64,000 bases of DNA from assembly GCF_000471905.2 (NCBI RefSeq), contig NW_006496077.1, forward strand, positions 721,639 to 785,638, read 5' to 3'. The DNA comes from Amborella trichopoda. Its lineage: Eukaryota > Streptophyta > Magnoliopsida > Amborellales > Amborellaceae. The notes under the pieces were generated by a model. The model did not search any database, was not told where the DNA came from, and saw nothing but the letters and a program-made list of their open reading frames with translations. Position 1 is the first letter of the stretch. Each line of letters begins with the position of its first letter. This document shows, piece after piece, positions 34,501-45,236 of this stretch. The position numbers and the translations under genes were made by a program.

Positions 34501-35337
34501 CGGTGTACATAAAACGTTGTGTGCACTTGTCCACATGATTATAGGATATGCCTCGTATGGTGATGCGATCATCGTATTCGGTTTGCCCCATAGTTGAGCG
34601 CATGTCAATATAATTAATCACCATAATATATATAATATTCGTGTATATTATATTATAATGGACATATAACTATATTAAATAGATTATATATATTAATAGT
34701 AATTATTATTATAATGTTACAATGACCTCAAATTACCGTAATTAACAGGTAATTATAATGATATATTAATCAATACATAATATATACCCAGTTATTATCG
34801 TTATCATATTTATACAAATTCAATTAAAATTATCAGTAAATGATAATATATAATATTCACACACGTAAGTTAACATAGATCAATTATACTAATCTAACGT
34901 CTTCATATTATAACGTTTTAGTATTAATCATATTTAAAATGAAATAATATGACCATTACTAAATTACATATGTTTGTGTAAAATAATATGGAAAATTATT
35001 TTAAATTTTAATATTACAATTAACTAAAAAAGTATGCATTGTTATTATACTATTACATATATTACCAAATATATTATCAATTTAATATATTATGTATTAA
35101 TGTATGGTATAATTCACAATAATTACGTAATTTTGTTTGGATTATGTACACAAAACAGAAAAGTTAAATATATTTAATTTAAGGTTTGTGCATAAACGTT
35201 AATGTATCAAAATTATAGTGGCTATTCTAATTTGTTAACTCGATTTTAACATATTGATATAATTAGCACTAATGAATGGTCATTATTAGTATAGCGGTGG
35301 TAATTATGGTATCAAATAATTACACCTCCTATATAAT

Positions 35338-35590
35338 ATTTACATATACTCACAAACGATGTATGTTATATGCCACTTTCATTACTATTATAAACCCTTC
35401 TCCCTCATAATTTATTAATATAATTCCTCATATAGTACCTAGTATGCATAATTCATGTTTATAATATATACGTATCAATAATTAGTAGCCATTAATACAA
35501 TAAGTATTTGCGCATAAACGGTTTACAATTGTATTGGTTACGTAGGTATTAAAAACTAATTTATATACGTTATAAATTAGTATATTAATC
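35338..35590 (-). repeat. Inverted-repeat partner (right), with empty insertion site
   Basis: Reverse complement of 344-427 joined to 1945-2130. The single AAG at 35502-35504 is the complement of the CTT target of the PIF-like element and shows the site before insertion. Confidence 0.75.
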
Positions 35591-36096
35591 ACTATTATGA
35601 GAATAATTTATTACTAGTTGAGTAATAATCGTACAATCATGAGGGCATTCAATTATGGACATTTATAACCACATTTATTTTGATTTACACAAAATAGGGG
35701 ATATCCCATAAACCCTCTTGGGTGATATTATACTTAAAGCATATTGTGCATGTAATTAATATTAAATCCCAAATAGATTGTGGAAATATAGTTAAATTGC
35801 CATCACAATATAGTTTAGGTATAATGTATGATTGGTGAAATAACATATACTATAATTTACGTAATTAACTATCTTTATAGTATTATGTAAGGATAATTTA
35901 CTTAATTATCGTAATTATGATTTATACCTAAACTATGCTAATAACATTACACAGTTATAATATATAATTATATCATCATTATGTAATAACGGTTAATAGT
36001 AATTGTTATATTACTAATTGAATATCAAATTTATATGACGATTACACGTATAAATTAATTATGTGATAAATTGTTATTTTATATACAATTATTGTA

Positions 36097-36461
36097 TGTG
36101 GTCATAATAACAATACATTATAATCATTAATTATAATATTTCAATTAAATATTTATTACAAATAGAGTACAATTTAATGATAATCCATAATTACCCAATA
36201 TAATTTGTTTATAATTTGTGCATATTGTATAGTAATAATAGGGTATGATTACCGCAATTATAGTATTATAGTAATACTAGGGTATTTAATTATGTGGTCA
36301 TAATAACAATATCATTATAATAATTAATTATAATATTTCAATTAAATATTTATTACAAAGTACAATTTAATGATAATCCATAATTACCCAACATAATTTG
36401 TGCATATTGTACAGTAGTAATACGGTATGATTAATGCAATTATAGTATTACGGTAATAAGT
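36097..36461 (+). repeat. About 196-bp tandem duplication in AT-rich DNA
   Basis: Copy 1 is 36097-36292 and copy 2 is 36293 to about 36461. They share TGTGGTCATAATAACAATA, TTTCAATTAAATATTTATTA and GATAATCCATAATTACCCAA. Copy 2 has small deletions. Confidence 0.88.
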
Positions 36462-36820
36462 ATTATTGGCGAGTTGTTTATTAAATAATTATGTAAATTA
36501 AAAGTATAAACTAGCAAACGGGTAATTTGTTAATTTATATATTATCATTAAAGTGGTTACCATCATAATATTTATCCATTATTATGATATATTAATAACG
36601 ACCATTATAATATTACATATAATAAAATAGTAATCATACTAACGTACTCGTATCGACCGTATTTATTACAATTGAGTGGTTATGATATAAACGTATGCTA
36701 ATAATCATAAATTGTGTAATATATCGACAAGATATTATGAGTACAAATAAAAGATAATTAATATATTATAAATATGCATATATTATACAGAAATTATATA
36801 ATAGTCTATTAATTTTCCGT

Positions 36821-37002
36821 NNNNNNNNNNNNNNNNNNNNNNNNNNNNNNNNNNNNNNNNNNNNNNNNNNNNNNNNNNNNNNNNNNNNNNNNNNNNNNNN
36901 NNNNNNNNNNNNNNNNNNNNNNNNNNNNNNNNNNNNNNNNNNNNNNNNNNNNNNNNNNNNNNNNNNNNNNNNNNNNNNNNNNNNNNNNNNNNNNNNNNNN
37001 NN
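36821..37002. other. Assembly gap (182 N)
   Basis: A run of N only. A 78-codon open frame spanning it (36783-37019) is meaningless. The gap sits in AT-rich, repeat-prone DNA. Confidence 0.99.
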
Positions 37003-37281
37003 ATTTTAGCGATTATCAAATATATAGTACGATAACGTTATTATTGATACAATAATTTAAATGGTATAGTTAAATACACAATTGTAACGGTCATGGTTAT
37101 ATTTAATTAATAATTGTTATGTATTGAATTCAATTATTAAATTATGTACGGTAAACATATAAAAATAATACCACTAATTATAACAATTAATAAATAATTG
37201 ATGGGTTAACGTTTATATATAACACGGTGTATACATGATTATGTAAACTATATTATACATAAATTATTAAGTTATCATACC
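37003..37281. other. AT-rich intergenic DNA after the gap
   Basis: Continuation of the AT-rich block up to the start of the element E LTR at 37282. No gene or repeat is supported. Confidence 0.55.
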
Positions 37282-38643
37282 TGTTTACGATGCAAAAATC
37301 AGTGCGATCTTTAAAAGAAGATCCTTCGAATCTGAATACCACAAACTGATTTTAAAAGATGATAGAGTTAGTGGGGACAATCTAATTCTGATCCGAGGCC
37401 AGATCTACTCAGAAATGAGCAAACCTTCTTTCAGATCAGTGGCAGAGCCAGCATAGATCTGAAGTATAAAATACGAAAAAGAAGCAATAAAACTGATCTA
37501 ATTCTAATTAAAATGAAAGAAAATACAAAAACTAATAATAAAAGAGTAATAAACGATACCAAACTAGGCTAGATAGTCTAGGATTCCCAAAGCTTCGAGG
37601 CCTTGCCCGTATCAGAACCGAAGTCCTCTTTGTCTTTTTTTCTGGAAGTGTTGACCAGGCCTTAACCTAGTTGAATGGGTGCGTTGACTAGACCTTATCC
37701 TGGTTGAATGGGTTTTATGCCCTAAGGATAGCTTCAAACTAGGGTTTCTTCAGTCTAGGCTTCTCAGGTTTAGGGATTTACAGAAGGTCTCAAACTAGGG
37801 TTCCATCTTATTGACCTAACTCCAGAGCAGACCCCCAACAGATGCCCAAAAATGTCATTTTATGGACAGGGAATCGACTAAAAAAAAGCAACATGCCCTA
37901 ACCAGCAAATCACCTAGCTTGGACTGCCTTTCTAGGGTCCCGGGTTTGGGCGACACCAGCATTGTCTCCCAGCCAATGATGGTACAGGGTCAATGAACCT
38001 AGCCCAAAATGGAAAGGACATCCTTGCATGTGGAAACTCGAATTTCCAGACTGTCAGAGCTGGGCGAAACTGGTAGTGTTGCCCAAGCTAGGATTGCTCA
38101 AAATTGGTACTTTCCAATGCAGGGTAGATTTTGGGGCTGTAAAGATGTTGCTTGCCAAAAATCGTCCATTTTGTGTCAGTCTGGGTTGGGCGTCTTAGAC
38201 CAGATATGCCCAAAATGGCATATTCTTGTTCAGGACTGATCTCAAGGTTGTCCTACCAAAAATTAACAAATTCAGATCAGTCTGGGTTGGGTGACACTAC
38301 CAGTGGGCGTTGCCTAGTCTGGGTTGGGCGGCACTACCAGTGTTGCCGATACCAAAACTGACCAAAATTGTAAATTTTCAGATCAGGTCTATTTTACAAG
38401 CTCTTGTGGTGCTTTTGGAAAACATTTGGGTCAAAACAAGGTATTTTACTATTTTTAGTAGTTTTTTTGATAAAACAGGGTATCTACAGGATTCTAGATT
38501 ACAAGATAGAAAGGATGGCTCTGGATCACAAGGTATGCAGTATGGACTATGGTGGTTTATGATCTAGCGATTCGCTAGGATAGTGTGGTCCTAAGGGTTC
38601 AAGAAAATCACAGAATTTGCTAATTTAAAATGGGGCGTCTACA
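37282..38643 (-). repeat. Element E 3' LTR
   Basis: 1,362 bp, TGTAGACGCC...GTAAACA on the - strand. Five hairpin units of the GGGCGACAC/GTGTTGCCC type lie within it (37945-38349). The second LTR is not in the window, so the limits rest on the terminal TG/CA, the polypurine tract and the composition step. Confidence 0.55.
37945..38349. repeat. Dispersed hairpin units in E LTR
   Basis: Units at 37945-37972, 38059-38088, 38287-38317 and 38324-38349, with a weaker one near 38185. They share the plan TTGGGCGACAC, a short spacer with CCAGT or CAATA, then GTGTTGCCCAA. Most are near-palindromes. Confidence 0.65.
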
Positions 38644-38658
38644 GTTGTCCCTCTTTGG
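38644..38658 (-). other. Polypurine tract of element E
   Basis: CCAAAGAGGGACAAC on the - strand, directly before TGTAGACG of the LTR. It shares GAGGGRCAA with the tract of element B and sets the orientation of E. Confidence 0.55.
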
Positions 38659-39319
38659 CACTCTCTGTCCTTCGAGGGACAAGTGAGAGGCAAATAAGTA
38701 GACAGTCTTTGGCGTTCCCTATCCTTTGAGGGGTAGGTGAACGACAAAGATAATGCAAACATTTTAAATTTCATCTTGACATTTCATGGTCAAAGGGCAC
38801 TCCAACTATCCCTTTAAGACATTGCGCTCCCCGCTCAACCACCTACAACATTTCCTCTGAGGGCTTTCGACGTGAGATGCCGGTGAGTTGCACAAGCTTG
38901 AAACTCAAGTTGGATTTTCTAGCCATGCCACTTAACTTAAGGGGTTTTCAGAATTTCAAATTTTTAAACCTGGTATTTTCTTTGATTTCCTTAGGGTTTA
39001 CTAAGGTCTTCTATAAGTTCTACTTGTTTAGGAAAAGGTTTGGCCAAGTTAATTCTGAAGAGAGAGATGAGGCGGCAATATGGTAATCATCATATATGGG
39101 TGTCCAAGCTCTTACATTTTAAAAGGCATTTTAGAAATTTTGAAAGTAGAGGGAGATTTGAAATAGAACCCAGAACTTGGACAGGTCACGATTTTACCAA
39201 AGAAATTAAAGTTTTTGAAAACATAAGACATATAGTGAAAATTTTGAAATGAGAAAGGTATTCTGAAAACAAATTTTAGTTAGTAGTTTTAGCTCCTGCA
39301 ACCATAGAGCCCTCTGAGC
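38659..39319. other. Element E 3' region, no gene seen
   Basis: Contains two diverged copies of a GGCRNTCTCTRTCCTTYGAGGG word near 38655-38735. Small ORFs have no recognisable domain. Confidence 0.4.
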
Positions 39320-39660
39320 AGTTTGAGGTCATGTAGCAATGGACAATATACCCAACCTTTTACGTCATACGGGGCTAGACAATACACCTGACCTTTTATG
39401 TCATACGGGGCTAGACGTTATACCTGACCTTTTATGTCATACGGGGCTATACATTTTATGAATACACCCGATCTTTATGTCATACGAGGATATACATTTT
39501 CTGAATACAACCAACCTTTTACGTCATACCAGGCTAGACGTTTTCTGAATACACCCGACCTTTTACGTCATACGGGGCTAGACGTTTTCCTGTCTCGACT
39601 CTCACGAGTTTGACGTTTTCTTGTCTCGGCTCTTTATGTCGCACGAGTTTGAGGTTTTCT
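39320..39660 (+). repeat. GTCATACGGGGCTAGAC tandem array (element E)
   Basis: About seven units with ACCTTTTATGTCATACGG and GGGCTAGACGTT, spaced about 40-65 bp, the last ones diverged. The core resembles the GGTCATGCAGCTAGGAC units of elements B and C at the same relative place. Confidence 0.75.
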
Positions 39661-39842
39661 GGTTTGGATTTTGTTTAGGCTCATGCCACCAAGAAGCATC
39701 TGAAAAGTTTTGAAGGTTATTTACAATGTTTGAAAACAACCATCTTTTATAAAAGCAAAATGCGTTACAAAAGCCATCTTGATCCTTGAAAGGCTCCAAA
39801 ATTGGAGCAGGGCAGTTTTGACAAAAAAATTGAGGTGCTGCC

Positions 39843-40240
39843 TGGGCGACACACCCTGTGTCACCCAATGATCTAAGCGACACCACGAGTGTCGCCCAAA
39901 ACACCAGCCTCCAAAACAGCCGGAATTGATTCTGGAGTTTCTAGGGATGCCCCCATGCTTTTTTTTTTTTTAACTTTTTGGTTGTTTTGCTCAATATTGG
40001 TTGGGAGTTTAGGCTCGTGCCATCGAGGAGCGTCCGACAAGTTGTCTGAAACTAATTCATCTTAGAATCATTTGAAAACAGTTAATTTCAAAAAGACAGT
40101 TCATGAGAAAATATGGTTTGGGGTTCGAGAACGTCCTGGAACTTGACTAGGGATGTTTTACAAGAGAAAGTTTGGAGGACCCTAGTGGTGTCACCCAGAC
40201 TAGTATACGGATTTGGGCGACACCAGTGGCGTCGCCCAGA
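39843..40240. repeat. Hairpin units in E internal region
   Basis: 39843-39867 has arms TGGGCGACACA and TGTGTCACCCA. 39876-39898 has arms GCGACAC and GTGTCGC. 40212-40240 has arms GGGCGACACC and GGCGTCGCCC. They are the same family as in the LTR. A further group is at 41417-41500, where arms TTGGGCGACAC and GTGTCGCCCAA pair perfectly over 11 nt. Confidence 0.75.
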
Positions 40241-40374
40241 CCACCGACCTCTAAACTTTGAAAATCTTGATGTGGAAGGTCTTGGGGTTGCTTCAAATTT
40301 CTGTAAGTGGAATTAGGAACCTGCCAAACAAGTTTTGGATGGGATTTCATATTTTCTGTAAAAAAAGTCATATT

Positions 40375-40454
40375 GCTTCTCATTCTCCTTTCCATCTTCA
40401 ACCTCTCCGTTCTTCTTTCAATCTTCACCATCTTCTTATCTTCATCTTCTTCCT
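40375..40454 (+). promoter_or_regulatory. CT-rich leader upstream of the PMD remnant
   Basis: About 80 bases of nearly uninterrupted pyrimidine-rich sequence (CTTCTCATTCTCCTTTCCAT ...) immediately upstream of the PMD ORF. It resembles plant 5' UTR Y patches. A weak TATA-like word, TTCATATTTTC, lies at about 40345. This suggests the gene had its own + strand promoter. Confidence 0.4.
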
Positions 40455-41244
40455 TTGCCTTACTGGTTTTTCACGTTCTTCTTCTTAGCTCTCAAGGCTC
40501 CTAGGAAGGATATTTCCATTTCCAAGGGCAAAGGAAAGAGTTCAAAGCAGGCTGATAATGCGAGAGACGAGGAGGCTCTCCCTCTCTTTGCTAGGGTTAT
40601 CCACTTTCCTAAGGACCTACTTTCTCATATTTCACAAGGCCTACGATCGGGCGATGTTCCTCGGCGTGTCAATGGCTATGCTGTTATCGGCCCCTGGTTC
40701 AAGGGTTGGTTTCCGTCTGCTCGGCAATGGCCTGAGCTCATGGCCTTTCTGGCTTTGATTTCGATGATTAGTATCTTGACCATGGCCTCTTGCCATGTGA
40801 CTTTTCCCCTCCTCGAGCCCTTGTCGAGAGGTTTAACTTCCAAACCAATACCTTCTTCCTCCCTACAGGAGAGACGACTCCCACTCTAAAGGAATTGTCA
40901 GGATCTCTAGCTTGAGTTTAGTCGGTATTGTGTATCAGCCCTCCACTGCTACAAATGATCATTCTTTCATGGGTGCATGATTGTTGGGGGCTGCCTACTG
41001 TTCGCACGATCAATGGGTTGACATGGAGTTGCTGGTCCTTAATCGAGAGCGATCTCGGGCCGCCGAGAAAATACGTATCTTCCTTTTTGTGCTATTAGGA
41101 TCAGTTCTCTTTCCAAGTGGTCGGAATATAGTCCATAGTTCTCTTATTCCTTTAGCCCATGCTTTTTGGGAGAGAGCTGGTTATACCATTATTCTGACCA
41201 TGTTGGCAAGCATATACCGAGGTCTTCACAACTTGGTTACCTGA
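40455..41244 (+). pseudogene. Plant mobile domain (PMD) protein, decayed, antisense within element E
   Basis: PMD proteins (Arabidopsis MAIN and MAIL1 are host members) act with a PP7-like phosphatase in silencing and genome stability, and also occur inside transposons. Three frames carry the domain. 40455-40889 is a basic N-terminus then LFARVIHFPKDLL and WPELMAFLALIS. The overlapping frame 40814-40912 reads RALVERFNFQTNTFFLPTGE then TTPTLKELS, the conserved PMD core. 40981-41241 reads RAAEKIRIFLFVLLGSVLFP and LASIYRGLHNL, the conserved second half. At least two frameshifts and a TGA (40978-40980) break it. A possible intron lies at about 41280-41382. The strand is opposite to element E. Assignment rests on recognised motifs. 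Confidence 0.72.
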
Positions 41245-41416
41245 GGCGATCGATTTATCAAAGCATCCTGATTTTGCAAGTGTATTCTTGAGCTTAATCT
41301 TTTGCTTTGTTTTTGCTTCCGCAACTCAGTTTTTCTTCCTGTTTTTGTTCCTATAATCCAAATTTTTGTCATATATGTTCAGTGGAACAGGCCTAGACTG
41401 ATCTAGGAGTGTCTAG

Positions 41417-41500
41417 TTTGGGCAATATTGGTGGTGTCACCAGGGCGACACTGGTAGTGCCGGCCAAACAGTTTGGGCGACACCAATAGTGTCGCCCAAG
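41417..41500. repeat. Hairpin cluster of element E with a perfect 11-nt stem
   Basis: Two adjacent units. In the second (41473-41499), TTGGGCGACAC and GTGTCGCCCAA are exact reverse complements around a 5-base loop. Confidence 0.85.
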
Positions 41501-42150
41501 TCATGTTGCCCCGAATGGTTCTGGGGTTTTGAGATGCTATTTTGTGACCTATTGGGATGCTTTGGCTCCTGTTTTTTATAGATTGGGGCCGATGAACACA
41601 CCATAATTGTCCGTCTTCCTTGATCCACGATGGCTTTAACTGCTGCTTTGGGACTGGCATATGTAAGTGATGCACTTGGCCTTGTGACGTTAATCATATC
41701 ATAGGATTTTTTACGAGTTGTTGTCATTCGATCGGGTGATCAGGGGTCTCGAGAATGTGCCCCTGTTTCTGCCCCCTATGGAGTATTCGTGTTTCCTCTT
41801 GATAGGGCAATATTTCACAAAAGTCTATTTCCCTCGGAGGGTGCTTTGTCAGTCTCGGCATATTCAACATTATACTTCTCATGGAGAGGCACATGATCGT
41901 CGCCTTGTTTGTCCACTTCGACGACACTCTTCCACCCTCCTAGTTAAAGCAGGTTTGTCATGGAAGGGGAAGAAATCCTCTTCTGGCGAAGGGCTGGTCA
42001 AGCAAGACAATCCCACCACCACTTCCAACTATGATTCCTGATGGGAACGTGCATGTACTCTTCCGCTATGCTACAAGGCTCCGAGATTTTACGGTGAGTC
42101 TTCTGCCCCTGCTCAGAATCCCGTGTCCTCTCGAGAAGACGACGCCTCTT
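41501..42150. other. Remainder of element E before C
   Basis: Possibly 3' sequence of the PMD gene or its flank. Frames on the + strand (41718-42041) are open but I recognise no domain. The segment ends CTCTT (42146-42150), the presumptive target copy of element C; its partner is outside the window. Confidence 0.4.
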
Positions 42151-42989
42151 TAGTTAGGTGCCTCGATCTCGCCCTCCTGATCCAGATGATCTGGCGGCAT
42201 GCGTCTCGGGTTTCAGGGAAACTCGGGACTTGACATCACTCTCTCGAGAACCTTGCTCAGGAGCAAGGGCAGGTTGACCAACCGATGAGAGAGGAATTTA
42301 AGGTGGGTTCGGGACTTACCCGGGCTGGCTAGCGTGGGCACCCTCTTAGATCATGAAGAAAGCCCCCCAATGGTAAAACTAGTTCGGAATCGCCTCTCTT
42401 AGCTTATATTCTCCTATTTCTGCAATCACATACAGATGACAAATGTTATAAGACAAGTGGGGACCCCAGCTTGCCTTTAGGCGAACGTACACAGACGTGC
42501 ACATTCAAAGAGAAGAAAAGAAGAATGAGATAATTAAGATTGGGATGAGAAGAATTTGACCAGGCGATGAGAGTGACTAAACTAGTAGGTAATTGACTTA
42601 ACGTGGTAGTAAAAGGGGCTCGGTAACTCAGATCGGCTCAACAAACTTACTACTGGATGACGATATCCATACTAACCAGCTTGACACGATAGCTAGTCAG
42701 TTGTGACAGTAAATTTGACACAGTAACTCTGACTGGCACAATGATGTCATTGCTAGACGACAGAATTACCATGAAATATTAGTCTCAACCCCTCTTGATC
42801 AAACGAAAGAGTAAAAGCAAGAAAAGAGAACAAAAAGAGAAAGAAGAGCATGAAAGAGGATAGAGGGGAAAGAAAGAGGAAGAGGAAGAAGAGGGGGGAA
42901 AATCAAGGAGAAGAAGTAATAAAGAAAAGGAAGAGGAAGAAAGGCACATACAATAATGAGATGGGGAGAGAGAAGACTCAGACAACGAT

Positions 42990-43320
42990 GACTTCCGCTG
43001 GCTACGACGTGAGTGAGGAAGAAACACAGGCAGCAACTTGCTTGCACCAGCTGTGATAAAAGAAAGAGGGGGATGAGACTCAGGCGGCGATGGTCCTCTA
43101 CCGACTGTGACTTAAATAGAGAAGAGAGAAGGGAGAAACAGAATACAGGCGGCGATGTGCTTCTACCGTCTGTGATGGAAAAGAGAAAGAGATGGAACAC
43201 AAGCCGCAATAGGCTTGCGCCGGTTATGTCAGAAGAAAGGGGAGAGAAGACAGGCGGTGCTAAGCCTTCACTGATTGTGGTAGAAGAAGAGGAAAAGAAA
43301 ACGTAGATAGTTAGAAGGAG
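42990..43320 (-). repeat. About 60-bp minisatellite in C LTR
   Basis: Five or so diverged units with ACAGGCGGCGATG, CTTCTACCGTCTGTGA and a GA-rich tail. It lies where B has the 38-bp array, but the unit is different. Confidence 0.65.
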
Positions 43321-43479
43321 ACAAGAGGTGGAGCATAGAAGGCAATGGACTTCGCCATTTGGGACACAAGAGAGATGAGAGAGTTTTGACAGAGGCCTGG
43401 CCTGCCATCCAGGTTAAGGCCTGACTCACTGTTTATATCTCAAAAACAGGAAGACATTACACCCGGCAAGAAGTCTGCC

Positions 43480-43790
43480 ATGGGTGAATAGAAAAAAGAA
43501 ACAAAAGCAGGGAAAGAGAGACATGATAAACCAGTGGAAGAGAGAGAAAGGAAAAAAGATGAAAGCAAGAAAGAGAAAGGGAGAGATGAGAGAGAAAAGA
43601 AGAGAGAAAAAGAGAGAGATAGAGATGAGAAAAGAGGAGAGAGAAAGAGATGAGAGGGTAAGAGAGATAGAGACAAGTGCAGAGAAGAGAGAGGGATAGA
43701 GATGAGAGGGAAGAGAGATAGAGACAAGAAAAGAGGAGAGAGAGGGGAGGAGAGAGAAAATTACCATATCGAGGGATATCAACCATTTTT
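43480..43790 (+). repeat. GA-rich tract in C LTR
   Basis: About 300 bp of AGAGAGAAAGAGATAGAGATGA-like sequence, almost all purine on the + strand. It produces Ser/Leu-rich open frames on the - strand (43426-43822) that are not genes. Element F has the same tract at 63100-63372. Confidence 0.85.
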
Positions 43791-43913
43791 TTCTCTCTCC
43801 TCTCTCTCTCTCCATGATGCACCTACAAGTTTAAGCAAGAATTGAAATCTTTATTGAATGATTAAATAATGAACCCAATTTTTTTTTACAATTAGGCTTT
43901 ACATGTTTATATT

Positions 43914-43925
43914 GAATTGAGCCCA
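43914..43925 (-). promoter_or_regulatory. LTR TATA box (C)
   Basis: CAATATAAAC on the - strand, at the place conserved across the family. Confidence 0.5.
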
Positions 43926-45223
43926 AACATGGGTGGATGCCTCAAAACTACCTAAAACTGAAGATAATTTCAATTTAATTGATTAAAAGAATTTCTAAAA
44001 ATGGGTGCAAAGAGACTGTTTTTCCCCTGCCTAACAATGTATGGAATTTCAGAACAGTCCTTGCTGCTGCTCGAGAACTTGCATGATCTTCCATGAGTGA
44101 TCCAGAGTTGCTCTGATGCTTGTTTGATCGATAGATAATTTGCTTTCGTGTAGAGCTCAGCATGACGATCGATGTGATACTAACTTCAAGCCATGAATCA
44201 TGTTTTTATGCCATGATCATGAGACTTGAACTTTTCTTGAATCTTAAAAACTTTGGATCGATAGTGTGCATCTTTCTTGATGTTTTTCTTCAATTTCTTA
44301 GCTGAATCACACTGAGCATGCCGTCACAATCACGTTGCAACAAACACAACTCGATTTTTTGTCCAACAGAAGATTTCGTCGTCTTGAAGTTTTGTCCGGA
44401 ATCTTGAAATTCGACAGCCAAAATTTACAGCAGGTTCAACGCCTCTGTGTGTGAAATCCAACCGTTCATCAGCGTTTGGATCAGAGATGGCCTTGGACCT
44501 TATGCACATAATACAATTGTTTTTGCGTTGTTCGGGTATGTGAGTGTCATGATTTGGCCACTCGAATGAGGCGTGTTGTTGCTGATTTTTCTGTAATTTT
44601 CTTCGAGGATCAGAAAATTTTCTCTAGTTTTTCTCCTTGCTCGGGCATCGTCACGGGGCGTCCACGTATCGAAACGCTCGTCTTGATGAGACGAACACGC
44701 TCACAAAATTTGAACACGATCCGACTTGGAACAGATGAGATATGGGCCCCAAAAGTCACTGCCTATGACTGTGAAAATAACCACCTTTAATGGTGTTTTG
44801 GTGCTGGGTGGCCCACGGGAATAGTGTGTGACTTACCCTTTTTCGGTATTTTACCCATAACTTGGTCTTGGAGTGCCCAATTAAGCCAAAACTTGACCCA
44901 TATGGGTTTTAGACCGTACCGGATCCAATGGTGGTGGTCCCATAATTGTTTGATGTACTAAAAATATAGTTCTAGTTACAGGGTCCATTTCAGGGTGCTA
45001 GAGGCCGATTTTGCCGAAGTTGTTTCTTTATGTTCACTCCCTTAGATATGTTTGATTATGATGGAACTTGGCAACTGGCCTTTTCAAGTGCTTATGAAGA
45101 TCTTGACTAGTTCTAGGGCCATTCTGAGACTATCAAAATTTTCACTGTATATTGAGGCTTTATTGACTCGCTTTCTCTTTATTCTGCATCAGCAACCAAG
45201 GTGCTAAAAAATGTGTTCAAGCA

Positions 45224-45236
45224 GCTTGCCCTGCCG
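45224..45236 (-). other. Polypurine tract of element C
   Basis: CGGCAGGGCAAGC on the - strand before the LTR, equal to the tract of B apart from one or two bases. Confidence 0.65.

Larger units (their letters stand above)
33787..36820. other. AT-rich intergenic DNA right of element A
   Basis: Same character as 1-3574: A+T-rich, many short palindromes, no supported gene. It includes a foldback at about 34335-34500, the inverted copy at 35338-35590 and a tandem duplication at 36097-36461. Confidence 0.6.
37282..42150 (-). mobile_element. Element E: Tat-like LTR element (left part), cut by element C
   Basis: A sharp composition change at 37282 starts a block beginning TGTTTACGATGC and ending GGGGCGTCTACA at 38643. 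This is an LTR with TG...CA ends on either strand. The sequence right of it, read on the - strand, is CCAAAGAGGGACAAC, very like the polypurine tracts of B and C. I therefore read E on the - strand with its 3' LTR on the left. Degenerate GTCATACGG...CTAGAC repeats follow, related to the GGTCAT arrays in B and C. A PMD gene remnant on the + strand comes next. The pol region and 5' LTR must lie beyond the C/D insertion, outside the window. Confidence 0.55.
42151..45223 (-). repeat. Element C 3' LTR
   Basis: 3,073 bp. The + strand start TAGTTAGGTGCCTCGATCTC matches TGGTTAGGTGCC of B with one terminal change; it ends GTGTTCAAGCA. Length and order of parts match B. Confidence 0.85.

Noticed and set aside
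36783-37019. 78-codon ORF
   Set aside because: Spans the run of N; most residues are undefined.
37282-38643. Reading element E as a + strand element with this LTR as the 5' LTR
   Set aside because: The bases after 38643 do not form a known primer-binding site, whereas on the - strand they form a polypurine tract like those of B and C, and the GTCATACGG array matches the 3' regions of B and C. Kept as a minority alternative.
43426-43822. Ser/Leu-rich ORFs resembling membrane proteins
   Set aside because: Complement of a GA-rich tract. Apparent hydrophobicity comes from CTC/TCT codons. The same holds for 62998-63438 and 42785-43209.
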